From the NCBI GenBank assembly GCA_012932865.1, contig SAXG01000015.1, positions 124,001 through 188,000 of the forward strand: a stretch of DNA of 64,000 nt, in the 5' to 3' direction. A program made the position numbers and the translations under genes. Every line of letters starts with the position of its first letter. Position 1 is the first letter of the stretch. This DNA is from Amylostereum areolatum. Its lineage: Eukaryota > Basidiomycota > Agaricomycetes > Russulales > Stereaceae. Shown here one piece after another: positions 1 through 9,504 of the stretch. The notes beneath the pieces were generated by a model. It searched no databases. It saw only the letters and a program-made list of their open reading frames with translations, and was not told the origin of the DNA.

Positions 1-601
1 GACGTCGCTCGCGCCATGAAGAGACCGAGAAGCCTTGACGAAGAAGCCATGCAAGAGTTGAAGGAAAGATGCGGCATCAAAGGGCTCTTCCGGAAACACG
101 GACCCCGGTTAAGAAGCCCGGACCGCGTGACAACGGCCAGGATAGGGCATCGGTTAGGATCTTCCACGATCGACGAGGAGGATCTAGAAGTGGTTGAGGT
201 GCTGCTGAAGCGGTAGAATAGTAAAAAACGAATTCTATCGCTTGATTTCGGATAAGGATAAGAAGGGTGAACATCAAAGCAAGGAAATGAGAAGCATGAT
301 GCAACCCACCCAATCACCCGATCTTACGATGTTCACTACAACCACCCCTCGCTCACTCATCATAGTCCTAAGTGTGATCGTAGGACTTACCATCCTCGTC
401 CTCCTCGTGTCATCTATCTTCCTCCAACGATGGCGAAGGACGAACGATCAAGAACCCGTTCAAGAAATCCCCTTAACAGTAATCCGGTTCATGAATCAAT
501 GGGATGTCGATTCTAGAGGAGGGGCTAGTGTTACAACTCGATCAAGGTATTCCATTTTCTACTACCTTATTAGGAAGGACGTCGCTAAACGACGGATTAC
601 G

Positions 602-695
602 ACTGTGCCCCAGCTCGTAACCGTCTCGACGACGCAGCCACGACTGTGCCACAGATCGTGGCCACCTCAACGACGCAGCCACAACTGTGCCCCAG
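602..695. repeat. 41-bp tandem repeat, about 2.3 copies
   Basis: Two adjacent imperfect 41-bp units (602-642 and 643-683), each starting ACTGTGCC and ending ACGACGCAGCCAC, are followed by a partial third starting at 684. Because 41 is not a multiple of three, the repeat shifts the reading frame between copies, which argues that this part is not protein-coding. Confidence 0.65.
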
Positions 696-762
696 TCGCG
701 TACCCGTAGATACCTGATACGACCGTTACCAGATGTACATATATTTGCTCGATCTCCTTTCC

Positions 763-770
763 TATAAAAG
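763..770 (+). promoter_or_regulatory. TATA-box-like element
   Basis: TATAAAAG, followed by GC-richer and then pyrimidine-rich sequence. It lies about 370 bp upstream of the coiled-coil/TQT protein gene and could drive it or be part of an LTR promoter. Confidence 0.35.
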
Positions 771-1139
771 GAGGCTCGACGAACGAGCTATTCCCCTGCT
801 TGTTCTCTTTGTAAATACAGGACTGTTCTAACTAGAACCTCCTCTTAAAACTACTAAAAAGAATCTAACGCAAACTAAGTCGAAAGCTCGCCTAAGTCTT
901 CCGCGAAGACTTACTGCTTCGCTTATCGACCTCTACCTCCGCATAACTGAGACGTCTGGATCACCTGATCCCACTTCTCATACGTACGAGTACTGTAGCC
1001 TGAGCCGCTTGTCACGTGATAAGGACCGTCCTTAACACCTTCGACTACTGCGGATACCGCACCACTTCACCCCGTTTACGCTCAGTTTGCGGACAAGGTC
1101 GACAACACAACTTTACTAGCCATACGACGGCTAGGGTAT

Positions 1140-1973
1140 TTGGAGGGGCAACGCGATCTCATGGCCGACATTACGGAGCTGATGAAGACGGAGAACTGTG
1201 CCAACTATGAGGAGGGAAGGAAAGACGGACTCGCGGAGGGAAGGAAGGAAGGACTTGCGGAAGGATTGAAGAAAGCCACTACGACGATGCGCGAGATATT
1301 GGCGACTAGGGAGGAGACGCTCGAGGACGGCAGACGGCAGGGCAGGAAGGAGATGGTGGAGCGCATGAGGCATGCATGCACGACAAGCATCAGCACGCAA
1401 ACCGAGGACGGTTCCACTTTTCAACGCACAGTGTCCATTCAAACGGAGGCCACCATTGTTCCCCCACCACCCGTTCCACCGGCCCGCACCATTACATCGA
1501 CGCAGACCGAAACCACGCCCGACACATCCTCTTCCGTACCCGCCGACAACGGTTCTACCACAGACAACCCAACTACGTGCGTGAAGCTTGATTGGGCAGA
1601 CGACGCGTCAACTCTTCCGACCACGCAGTCATACGCTCCCCCACTATACGCCCCTCGCGATCTCACCATATTACGGTCGGACGGTCCCATTTGGAAGCCA
1701 TTCGGAACGCTGCAACGACGTACACGACGCACTCGGAAGCCGTTAGCAGACTTCCCTCCACTGCCTCTTCGTCCACCAGAACGCAATACACCACCGCATT
1801 TCGGGTCAAGGTTGTCGCATCGTGGCCCGTCGCATCGTTATCGAGGTCGTCACGGGCGTAGGTTTTGGTCGGACCATCAGTCACCGCTTCCTTCGCTGGA
1901 TTGGCATACAGACCCATGGCTCTTAGAGCTCAGCCGGGTTCTTACAGGTTTAGGTTGGGTCCGGTTGAGCTGA
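1140..1973 (+). CDS. Coiled-coil protein with three TQT-type motifs, function unknown
   Basis: Single open frame of 277 residues. The methionine seven residues in (MADITELMK, about 1161) is an equally good start. The N-terminal third is charged and helical with a repeated EGRKxGLAEG pattern (about residues 25-45) and more acidic/basic helix to about residue 83. It then carries three short copies of an S-[TI]-QTE motif (about residues 84, 97 and 119) in a Pro/Ser/Thr-rich linker, a WADDASTLP motif, an Arg-rich low-complexity part, and a conserved-looking C-terminus (DWHTDPWLLELSRVL then GLGW). From memory, this order (coil, TQT repeats, WA[DE]DA, C-terminal LSRxL..LGW) recurs in uncharacterised Agaricomycete proteins. 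TQT is the core of the dynein light chain LC8-binding motif, so an LC8-bound role is possible but only inferred. Confidence 0.55.
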   Translation: MEGQRDLMADITELMKTENCANYEEGRKDGLAEGRKEGLAEGLKKATTTMREILATREETLEDGRRQGRKEMVERMRHACTTSISTQTEDGSTFQRTVSIQTEATIVPPPPVPPARTITSTQTETTPDTSSSVPADNGSTTDNPTTCVKLDWADDASTLPTTQSYAPPLYAPRDLTILRSDGPIWKPFGTLQRRTRRTRKPLADFPPLPLRPPERNTPPHFGSRLSHRGPSHRYRGRHGRRFWSDHQSPLPSLDWHTDPWLLELSRVLTGLGWVRLS

Positions 1974-2269
1974 TTCGTTCTCATGGCATCGTAGCGGCGA
2001 GGACGCCGCTATATTCAAAGGGGGCACCTGGAGTAGGGGATCCTGGCGGATCCCCGAACTCTACGTCGGAGTATGCCGGCTTAGTCATCATTAGGATAGT
2101 CGTATGCACCATGTCGTAGGTTACATCGAGCGGGATACCATCGGCCTGAGCATCGCTATAGCTCGAGGCTCTCTCGCAGTCTCCGACACCTTGGGCGTGT
2201 CCAACGCTCCGCACAAAGACATGCAGAACGAGCTCCTGCATATCTAGCTCTGGATGAAATTGTTCTCTA
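1974..2269. other. Spacer without recognisable gene
   Basis: Short overlapping frames on both strands, none recognisable. It probably contains the eroded 3' end of the integrase-like pseudogene. Confidence 0.4.
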
Positions 2270-3230
2270 TAATCTACATCAGATCAGTTGCATCGTCAGC
2301 AAAGCGAATGGAATACCTTAATGCATTGATAACCCCGTATATAACTGTATTCTCCGAGCCACAGTCAGTGAGCAGCTGGAGTGGGATGCCTAGTAGATGA
2401 TATTGGAAGCAACAATTTAGATCTGGAGACAAAGACATGGTGGGGAAAGCTTACCGCCGTATTCCTCCACCAGCTCGAGAAAGCAGTATGCGACTGCTTT
2501 TCCCATCCGATTCCGGGGAAGTATCCACCCACCCAGAAGGCGACTGGTTGACCCATCCACCACCGCCCGCACCCCAAACCCAATCTTCAGGAGCTTGTCA
2601 TGGCCGTCTGCAGACCAACGTTCATGGATGCCGATGGGATGGATAGGCTCTCGGGCGATTTTCTTCGCAGTAGGCTTCCGTTTGTCGAAACCTTCGGGAC
2701 AATGCATATGCATGGTGTCGGAAACAACATGACTGAATTAAGAATCAGGCTCGATCACAATTCTGAAAGTGTGATGGTTACGCACCGAGGCAAATGCACA
2801 CCAGACTCATATGCCACCTTCGCTTGCATCGTTCTTACTCCCTGACGCATCGCTGGGTCGCGCTCCATCTGCTTCAGAACCAGCTGCTCGGCCACATCGG
2901 AGGGCATCGTTTTTGAGGTGACCACACTTGCATGTAGGCCGAGTTCCTTCCGACGTCTTTTCACGGTCGACGCGCTAGGAAATTTTAATGGATCAGATCT
3001 GGTACTCAAATGAATCCAGCCACGCACCTCATCTCAATACCGTGCTCGAGCTTCAAACGGAGGGCGATGGTCGTGTTACTTGTGAGCTTCTCCTTATGAT
3101 AGGTTTCAAGGGCCGCTCGGAGCCGGGGGTTGTCTGCTTTCTCTGCAAAGAGATAAGCCGTCAACTTCTACATGTCAATGATATGTTCGCATTGACTCAC
3201 CAACAGGTCCATGCTGATTTTTCCCATCAG
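2270..3230 (-). pseudogene. Decayed integrase-core-domain gene
   Basis: Minus-strand translation gives successive blocks typical of basidiomycete proteins with an integrase (rve-like) core. About 3027-2755 has a helix-turn-helix-like piece (PSASTVKRRRKELGL) and a second block (RQGVRTMQAKVAYESG). About 2713-2415 has the diagnostic GIHERWSADGHDKLLKIGFG followed by AVVDG...GGWILPRNRMG. About 2365-2330 has DCGSENTVIYGVINALR. The DG..D and DCGSEN parts would carry the catalytic acidic residues. Blocks lie in different frames separated by stops (for example a stop soon after the CLCLQI peptide), and no full-length frame exists, so this is a pseudogene. Such genes are repetitive in mushroom genomes and probably derive from a transposable element. 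Confidence 0.75.
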
Positions 3231-3339
3231 GATTACGGTTACTATGCAGCATGACCCCAGCGGTGACCCGATAGATGTCGGGGGTAGGAGGAGGGAAGGA
3301 GGAAGCACGTGGGAGACCGTTGACACGCTTGAACGCGTC

Positions 3340-3393
3340 CACGACGCGTCTCTCCTGCACGACGCGTCTCTCCTGCACGATGCGTCTCTCCTG
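3340..3393. repeat. 18-bp tandem repeat, 3 copies
   Basis: Three adjacent 18-bp units, CACGACGCGTCTCTCCTG (3340-3357 and 3358-3375, identical) and a one-base variant (3376-3393). The last unit overlaps the start of the dispersed 224-bp repeat beginning at 3382. Confidence 0.9.
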
Positions 3394-3605
3394 TCGCGCG
3401 TCGCAGTCGGCACGTAACACCCCCATCTGGAGCACATAGCAGCAGTGGGGTCGCATGTAACACGACCTCAGCCTGTAGCGTCAGGTCAGATCTGCTGTTG
3501 CAGATGCGCCGCCGACACTGACACCCCACTACAGGCGCGCTCCGAAGCTGCTCTCGACGAGTGTTACGCTGTGTGCAGCGCCTGCGCTCGTCAGGGAGTA
3601 GAACC
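3382..3605. repeat. Dispersed 224-bp repeat, copy 1
   Basis: Begins GCGTCTCTCCTGTCGCGCGT and ends GGAGTAGAACC. It is nearly identical to 4393-4615, in the same orientation, about 1.0 kb away. It contains no gene I recognise. The copy at 4393 ends exactly where the phospholipase C homology starts, so the repeat has replaced or duplicated the 5' flank of that gene. Confidence 0.85.
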
Positions 3606-4392
3606 GCTTCGGCGGGAGAAACAGGACAAAGTAAGTCCATGAGCACCATCCACCGCGTTTTTAACACAAAATTCAAGCTTCCTTTTCCCCTCTGTTCGTT
3701 TCACACTCAATTCACTTTGACAGCCGACGCATGATCATCGTCGAGTAACGGCACCGCAATCTCCACACCTCTGTTGCAGTCTACCACGCTGCTGCTCGGG
3801 ATTCACACTGGTGCGTCTCGGCCGTCCCTTCGCTACCTAGTACCACCATGACTGACCCCAAACCTCCCTGCCCATGGCGCATTTTGACGCGAACTCACCG
3901 CGGACGGTGTCGGTGTTGGGCTCAGAAGCCACAAGCGCCACTCCAAAGCTGAGTGTGTAACCCCACTCCTCTTCCTGATATCGACCTCTGACGGCGAGCA
4001 GGCAGGTGCAGGCATCTGAACATCAGCGCGGGTCGCATTGTCTGGCAGGATATCGCATCAACAATAGCAGCAGTGCCTCGGCACACCCTCTACAAGCCCC
4101 TCCCCACCGTCTTTAACGCCCTCGCCACCATCTTTAACGCCCTCGCCACCCACTCACCATCGTTTCCCACACGCTCTCCCCCATTTGCCAAGTCACGGGC
4201 CTGCTCACGCTCGTGTTTGCACCTGATTCTCTGCCTCTTCTTATCCGATATTGCGGTTAGCATGCTGCCCGAGTGCGCCATCTATTAGTTCTCGTATCCA
4301 ATAATCAACTCCCAGCAGCTTTACGAGCTAAACCGCTGAGCTCCTCAGGCCTCGGGCTGCGTGTCATCAACAACCCGCTCCTCCCGACATAT
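3606..4392. other. Spacer, possible degraded 5' exons of the PLC gene
   Basis: No intact gene. Includes a 20-bp direct duplication (tttaacgccctcgccaccxx, about 4110-4150). A stretch near 3870-3950 reads AHFDANSPRTVSVLGSEATS in one frame, which could be an N-terminal PLC exon, but it is followed by stops and I cannot confirm it. Confidence 0.3.
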
Positions 4393-4615
4393 GCGTCTCT
4401 CCTGTCGCGCGTCGCAGTCAGCACGTAACGCCCCATCTAGAGCACATAGTAGCCATAGGGTCGCATGTAACACGACCTCAGCCTGTAGCGTCAGGTCAGA
4501 TCTGCTGTTGCAGATGCGCCACCGACACTGACACCCCACTACAGGCGCGCTCCGAAGCTGCTCTCGACGAGTGTTACACTGTGCGCAGCGCCTGCGCTCG
4601 TCGGGGAGTAGAACC
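4393..4615. repeat. Dispersed 224-bp repeat, copy 2
   Basis: Second copy of the repeat at 3382-3605, directly oriented, with a few substitutions and a one-base length difference. It abuts the first recognisable phospholipase C residues (SKKQPEKCVVFRLDPDQG). Confidence 0.85.
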
Positions 4616-5623
4616 AGCAAGAAACAGCCTGAGAAGTGCGTCGTCTTTCGCCTCGACCCGGACCAAGGCCAGATCCTCTGGGACTCGAGCAAGCACCACA
4701 TCAGTGCGTCTTTCTCCCCCTTTCCTCCGTCTCCTCCCTTCGTTCATGCATCGTCCTGCGTCTGACCTCCCACCGCATCGCAGTACCGATTGAGAACATC
4801 AAGGAGCTCTGCTCGGGCGTGGATGCGCGCTACTACCGCAAGCAGTCCCAGCTCCCGTGCGAGTACGAGGCGCGGTCACTCACGACCATCTACACGCTCG
4901 GGGGCCAGTACAAGACCCTGCAAGGAGTCGTCGCACCCTCCGTGGATGTGTTCCAAATGTGGAACATCACTCTCCGCCGGCTGTACGCCGTCCGCCAGGC
5001 GCTCATGAGCGGGCTCGGGCACGTCGAGATGCGCGAGGCAGTGTGGGAGAAGCAATACTAGAAGGGCGCGGAGGAGGGCGACCACTCCTACACCGGTTCC
5101 AGCAGACGGACGCGCGCAGCCGCGGCTTTTTGGACTTTGCAGGTTTCCAGAGGTTCATGAAGCTGCTGAAGACGCGGCCGGAGTTCGATTGGCTGTACAA
5201 GAAGCTTTGCGTGGGGACGGGCGGCGTGTTTGGGTTCGGGACGACGTTCATATGAGAGCATCACAAGGTGCGCGTCGCTTTCTCTCTCTCACTCTCACTC
5301 TTTCTTTTTCCTTCTCTGTCTGAGCGGACGTGTGCGCTGACGACGGGGCTCTGTGCCAGTGTAGTCGACTGCTAGCGTTGCGGAGCTACAACGGTAGTTT
5401 CTGTGGTACGCGTCTTTCCCAACGGACGACGAGCCCAAGGACGCGCACAACGCGACACAGCTCCCGCTTGACTTCGTCCGCAACGAGAAGCAAGGACCCA
5501 CATCCACCGCCGACGCCTCCCCTTCAGCCTCCCCCCCGTACCCCGCCCCGCCCCGTGCAGACGCGACGATGTCACTCGAGGCGTTCACCTCCTTCCTTCT
5601 ATCGCCGGACAACTCCGTGTTTG
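4610..5623 (+). pseudogene. Phosphoinositide-specific phospholipase C, 5' part (PH/EF-hand region), broken
   Basis: Encodes the N-terminal regulatory part of a PI-PLC (hydrolyses PIP2 to IP3 and diacylglycerol). The PH-domain end reads KCVVFRLDPDQGQILWDSS, then after an intron VPIENIKELCSGVDARYYR and DVFQMWNITLRRLYAVRQ. A stop codon (TAG) follows VWEKQY at about 5059-5061 where the family normally has Trp. The first EF-hand segment is missing and the frame resumes shifted at DARSRGFLDFAGFQRFMKLL. The last exon (about 5405-5623) is open and ends MSLEAFTSFLLSPDNSVFA, just before the X domain. The Plavaka element follows directly at 5624; the X domain resumes at 12667. The nonsense codon, frameshift and deletion make this a pseudogene independently of the insertion. 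Confidence 0.85.
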
Positions 5624-5639
5624 CATCAGGAAAACTCCA
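5624..5639 (+). repeat. Left terminal inverted repeat of the Plavaka element
   Basis: CATCAGGAAAACTCCA, an exact inverted match to 12651-12666. The first bases could partly be host sequence, because CATC/GATG is itself symmetric. Confidence 0.85.
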
Positions 5640-5936
5640 AGTACTTGAGCCCTACTTGGACTTGGAACCCACACCTTGGACTTGGAGATCCTCCTTAGAA
5701 CTGACTTGGACTGGGGCCAGAACACTTGTGCACTTGGTGAAACAATTGATCCTTAGAGATATACTTGGGAACAAATATACTGACTTGGGGACAAATATAC
5801 TGACTTGGGGACAAGTAGATTCACTGGGGTAACTTGTGCTTAAAGAGAAGTCCTGGCCATGTTCAAAGAACTTACAGCTCCTTGAAGCACTAATATTTTT
5901 ATAACCTGGAACACAATAATAATATATTTAAATACT

Positions 5937-8900
5937 CTAAAATGCGATTTCATGGGAGTGGTGGTCTGCATATTTATTTATATAGAAGGCACGGAATGCG
6001 TTCAGACTATCTGCCTCGGTTAGAGAACGCGGGAGAAACTCGGCCCCAGCAGATACTCCAATTAGATGTGCCCCACGAAGAATGGAATCAACATGGATGA
6101 CAGACATCTCACGGTCTCCATTCCTGTCAAGATCCGGCTCGACGATCCACATGCCAGTATTAGGACACGGCGTATCAGAAACGGGTGAGAACCACGAGAC
6201 AAGCGCGCATGGGTAGTCAACATCACCCGCCGAAAACTGAAACAGAAGGAGGATTCGAACAGCGTACAGCCCCCGAAACCCGGGAAGATCAGGATCCTTC
6301 TCAAGGAATGCACAGTCACGTCGTGCAGGGCCATGGCGCCACGATGATGTGGAGCGGATGCGCTCGCGGTGCATGCCACCGACACCAGAGGGATCGCTTG
6401 GAGCATAAAAGGATGCAATGGCGGAAGGGTAGATGGCGACGTGTCCATCAAAGCCCGGACAGCTAGCGAGGGGAACATTTGCGGAAGACGCGTCAGAATC
6501 CGGAAACTGTTGATCATACAAGAAGCGGCGGATCAGCTCTTGAAGGCGAGGGACATTGATCGCGTCAGCGAGCATGTCGACAGGCCGAGGGAGACCACGA
6601 ACTGAATCAAGCTTTTGTTAGTCGAGAACGGGTGGTGTAGAAGTTGACTCACCTCGGCATTTTGCGAGCTGAACTTCTGCCATGACAGTTGGCCCGTCAA
6701 CATCGCCCCCGTCGTCATCTATATTTCCCGCTTCATCCAAGACGATGAGATCCTCCGGGGGTATGGGAGGTGCAGCGGCCACGTCCACAGGATTAGCCGC
6801 CATAGCGGCGGTCATGATGGGTGGGAGACGGAGGCAGGGCCCAATGAGCATGCCACGAGCTGTGAAGTCCGCGCGATCTGCTGCCAACTTGTCCAGCCGC
6901 TGGTTGATAAGCAGCATCTGCCCGAGGGGTTGATTGCGATTGGTTCGTCGATACGGATCCTTGACTGCTTTGATGTGCTTTGATTCGGTGATAGACGAGC
7001 AGAGCCCGTTTGGTGCACCAAATAACTTGATGTGGGCGACGTAGTGCATCATCGAGTGCTGTCGCGGCAGTGAGAACCCGTCAGGCCGTACACCAACGTC
7101 GCGGAAAATCTCGCGTTCGTGGTGGAAGCGCTTGAGAGCTGCATCAATGGCGACGAGGGTATCGTCGGTAATGGTCGAGCGCCGCACGAGATAGCAGAAC
7201 TCAAGGAACGCGCTGAGCGCGCGGACCATCTGTCCGGGTACATGACCTGCAATTGCAGGCAGATAGACCTAGTGTTACAGAAAAGGTTAGAGCAAACTTT
7301 AACTCGGCATGTAATCATGCCTACCTTCATGAGGGCCTTGGAGTCATCTCCGGTCCACTGCTTGAATCCTCGTCCTTCAGGAAACCGTCGGAGGCCGGGG
7401 AAGCTTGGCACAGCTGCAATGCTGCCGTCCCAGATAGGTAAGCTTGACATTGATCAGAATAAAGCATGTTGACGTACCGACGATCGATGTCCGCAACGAT
7501 TGCCGACGCGCGTGCCTGGCCATGTTGCTGGACAAGGTATTGGTTGACCCATTCAACGAGATGATCCTTGAAAGTGCCCTTGATGATTTGGTGAAGGAGG
7601 TCCGGGGAGAGCATCTCGTAGATGTCCGCCCTCGGGAAATCTGTAGTGAATGGCTATACGAGTTATCAGTATTAGCCACGCGGATGACATGGCAAAGACA
7701 TACCTTAACATCCCCAACGATGCCGTAGTCATCCCAGGCAGGTTTTATCCCAAACGCGTCAAGCACGGCGTCTGTGTGTTCTGGACATCGGCGTGTTCCG
7801 ACTCCATCCAAGTCCCACGGCCGCGCGGTACACCTAGGAAAAGAAGTTAGACTCGAAACCTTGTCTAGAATAGAAAACACTGACTTGGGGCACCAATTTT
7901 GAACGATACATGCAAGCAAGACCTGCTCGGGGTAGTCCGCAATATATGGGCCCAGTCCAAAGATGACGCGGCGGTAGTGGCCGTCGGCACAGAGCAGAAT
8001 CTCTGGCTCCGTCATACCGGGACGCAATGGTTGAAGGATCATATGTATTGATGAGTGGAACAGCTGCCTTCGGAACTTGCGGAAGCAGCTGTCATTTTGG
8101 TACTCCTCGTCCGCTAATCACGAGTCAGAACGGACTACTTATGGGCATAGATGACGAAGGGGACTTACTTTTCGGAATGGATAAAAATGCGACAAGTGAG
8201 ATGCCGTCACGATGCGCGCGGCGGGCTCCGTTGGTGATCAGGCCATTGGAAAGGTAGAACGGGTAGTAGTCGTTCTGCCCCGTGGCCACCGACACCGTCG
8301 TCTTGTCACTTCCCGAAATGACGGGACAGAATGCGACGCCGTGATTGCGAGGGTCTTCGGCAAGGGTATCCTGTAAACGAATGGTGTTAGCGTTTAGCGA
8401 GAGCGACACCCGAGATATACCCACAGCTTGTGTCCATGCCCAGTTGCCAGACATGAAGTCCCGATATTCTCGCTTATCATTCCCGTCGTAAACCCGTTTT
8501 GCACAGAAGTCCATCTCGGACACGAAGTCGGGGTTGGCTAGTTGGTTGCGAATAACCTCGAGTGGGCAGCGGAACCAAACTTCGTACGAGGCCAACATCC
8601 ACGGCGGCGCTTCGCCCGGAGGAAGGGGCCCGTTGTACGTTACGGAAAATGATTGCCATGCGACGTCACCGAGGCTGCTAGCGTCAATAGTGTCGGTCAT
8701 GTTCTTGTTGCTGAAAAATGGTGGGTGGGTGCCTTCCGGAAGCGTTGCGGCCCAGAGGCTCATGAGCGTGTCGACGTTCGCCCCGCTCATTTGATCTCGC
8801 CGGTAGAGGAACTCGCCAATTTCGAATTCTTGACGATTATTAAAAGGCGAATAGTCGGAGGGGGACGGGCGAACAGGAAGCGGAGGGGGAGATCCTGCCA

Positions 8901-9277
8901 GAAGATATTCACCGTCGTTGTCGCAAGGTCTGCCTGGATATCTTGTAAGTAAGATACACAATGAGGAGGCAGTTTAACATACCGTCTAAAAAGGGGTGGA
9001 GCTCTGCTCGCGCACCCATATAAACGCCGTCGGCTCCGTCTTCGTAGTCGACGTCCGGCATTGCATAGTCGTAGTCGTCATCTTCGTCAGCCAGCTCCGG
9101 CGTTGGGACGCGCGCGTGGATAATACGGGGCGGGGGCGCAGCTACCAAGTTGTGGCGATGGAATGTGTTGTAGTGACGGGTCTGTCCGGACATGTTCTTG
9201 AACCATTTGTGGCAGCCGCGAGCTTTGCAAGGAATTGTTCTTGCCGTTGGTCCCCGCTAGATTTTCGCAAGCGGCAT
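5937..9277 (-). CDS. Plavaka-family transposase (possible N-terminal nonsense codon)
   Basis: Multi-exon minus-strand gene, introns about 50-60 bp. Order: C2H2 zinc finger (CKARGCHKWFKNMSGQTRH, about 9230-9170); acidic linker; FEIGEFLYRRDQMSGANVD and TIDASSLGDVAWQSFSVTY (about 8830-8640); FMSGNWAWTQA; GSDKTTVSVATGQNDYYPFY then NGARRAHRDG (about 8310-8215); ILLCADGHYRRVIFGLGPYI (about 8010); KAPWDLDG-like and H-rich blocks; LLHQIIKGTFKDHLVEWVN (about 7600); AFLEFCYLVRRSTITDDTL (about 7210); and a C-terminal domain ending near 5940. These blocks match the cut-and-paste Plavaka (CMC superfamily) transposases of Agaricomycetes. The frame from the first Met (9277) meets a TAG at 9257-9259 before the zinc finger, so translation would need an unseen upstream exon or the Met at 9193, which would remove the first finger cysteines. 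Otherwise it looks recently active. Confidence 0.82.
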
Positions 9278-9504
9278 GGTGGCAGATTTGCGGGTGAAAG
9301 CGGGGCGAGTTGGAGGGAACGACAAGAGAGGTTGAAGCTTGAAGGAGTCGAAGTTGAAACGTCAGCAGCCGACGCGAACATTTGAGACTCAGAGGCCGAG
9401 AGCCTGTGACGAATTTCGGTAAGTGCGCCAAATACGCGAAATAACAAGAGCCTTACCTTCTGTCCAAAACAACGCGCGTTCTTTCCTGCCACGTCCCGTT
9501 TGCC

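Larger units (their letters stand above)
1..1015. other. Repeat-like leader region with promoter-like box and short open frames
   Basis: No recognisable gene. A frame at 242-709 (+) encodes 155 residues with one clear hydrophobic segment (about residues 35-60) followed by a basic stretch, as in a small single-pass membrane protein. I recognise no family and its 3' part runs into a tandem repeat, so it may be spurious. A TATAAAAG box lies at 763-770 with pyrimidine-rich sequence downstream. The short, stop-interrupted frames followed by a strong TATA box resemble the end and LTR of a decayed retrotransposon, but I found no matching second LTR in the window. That reading is inference. Confidence 0.3.

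Noticed and set aside
242..709. 155-residue single-pass membrane protein
   Set aside because: The frame runs into a non-triplet tandem repeat and has no recognisable family; kept only as a note in the leader region.
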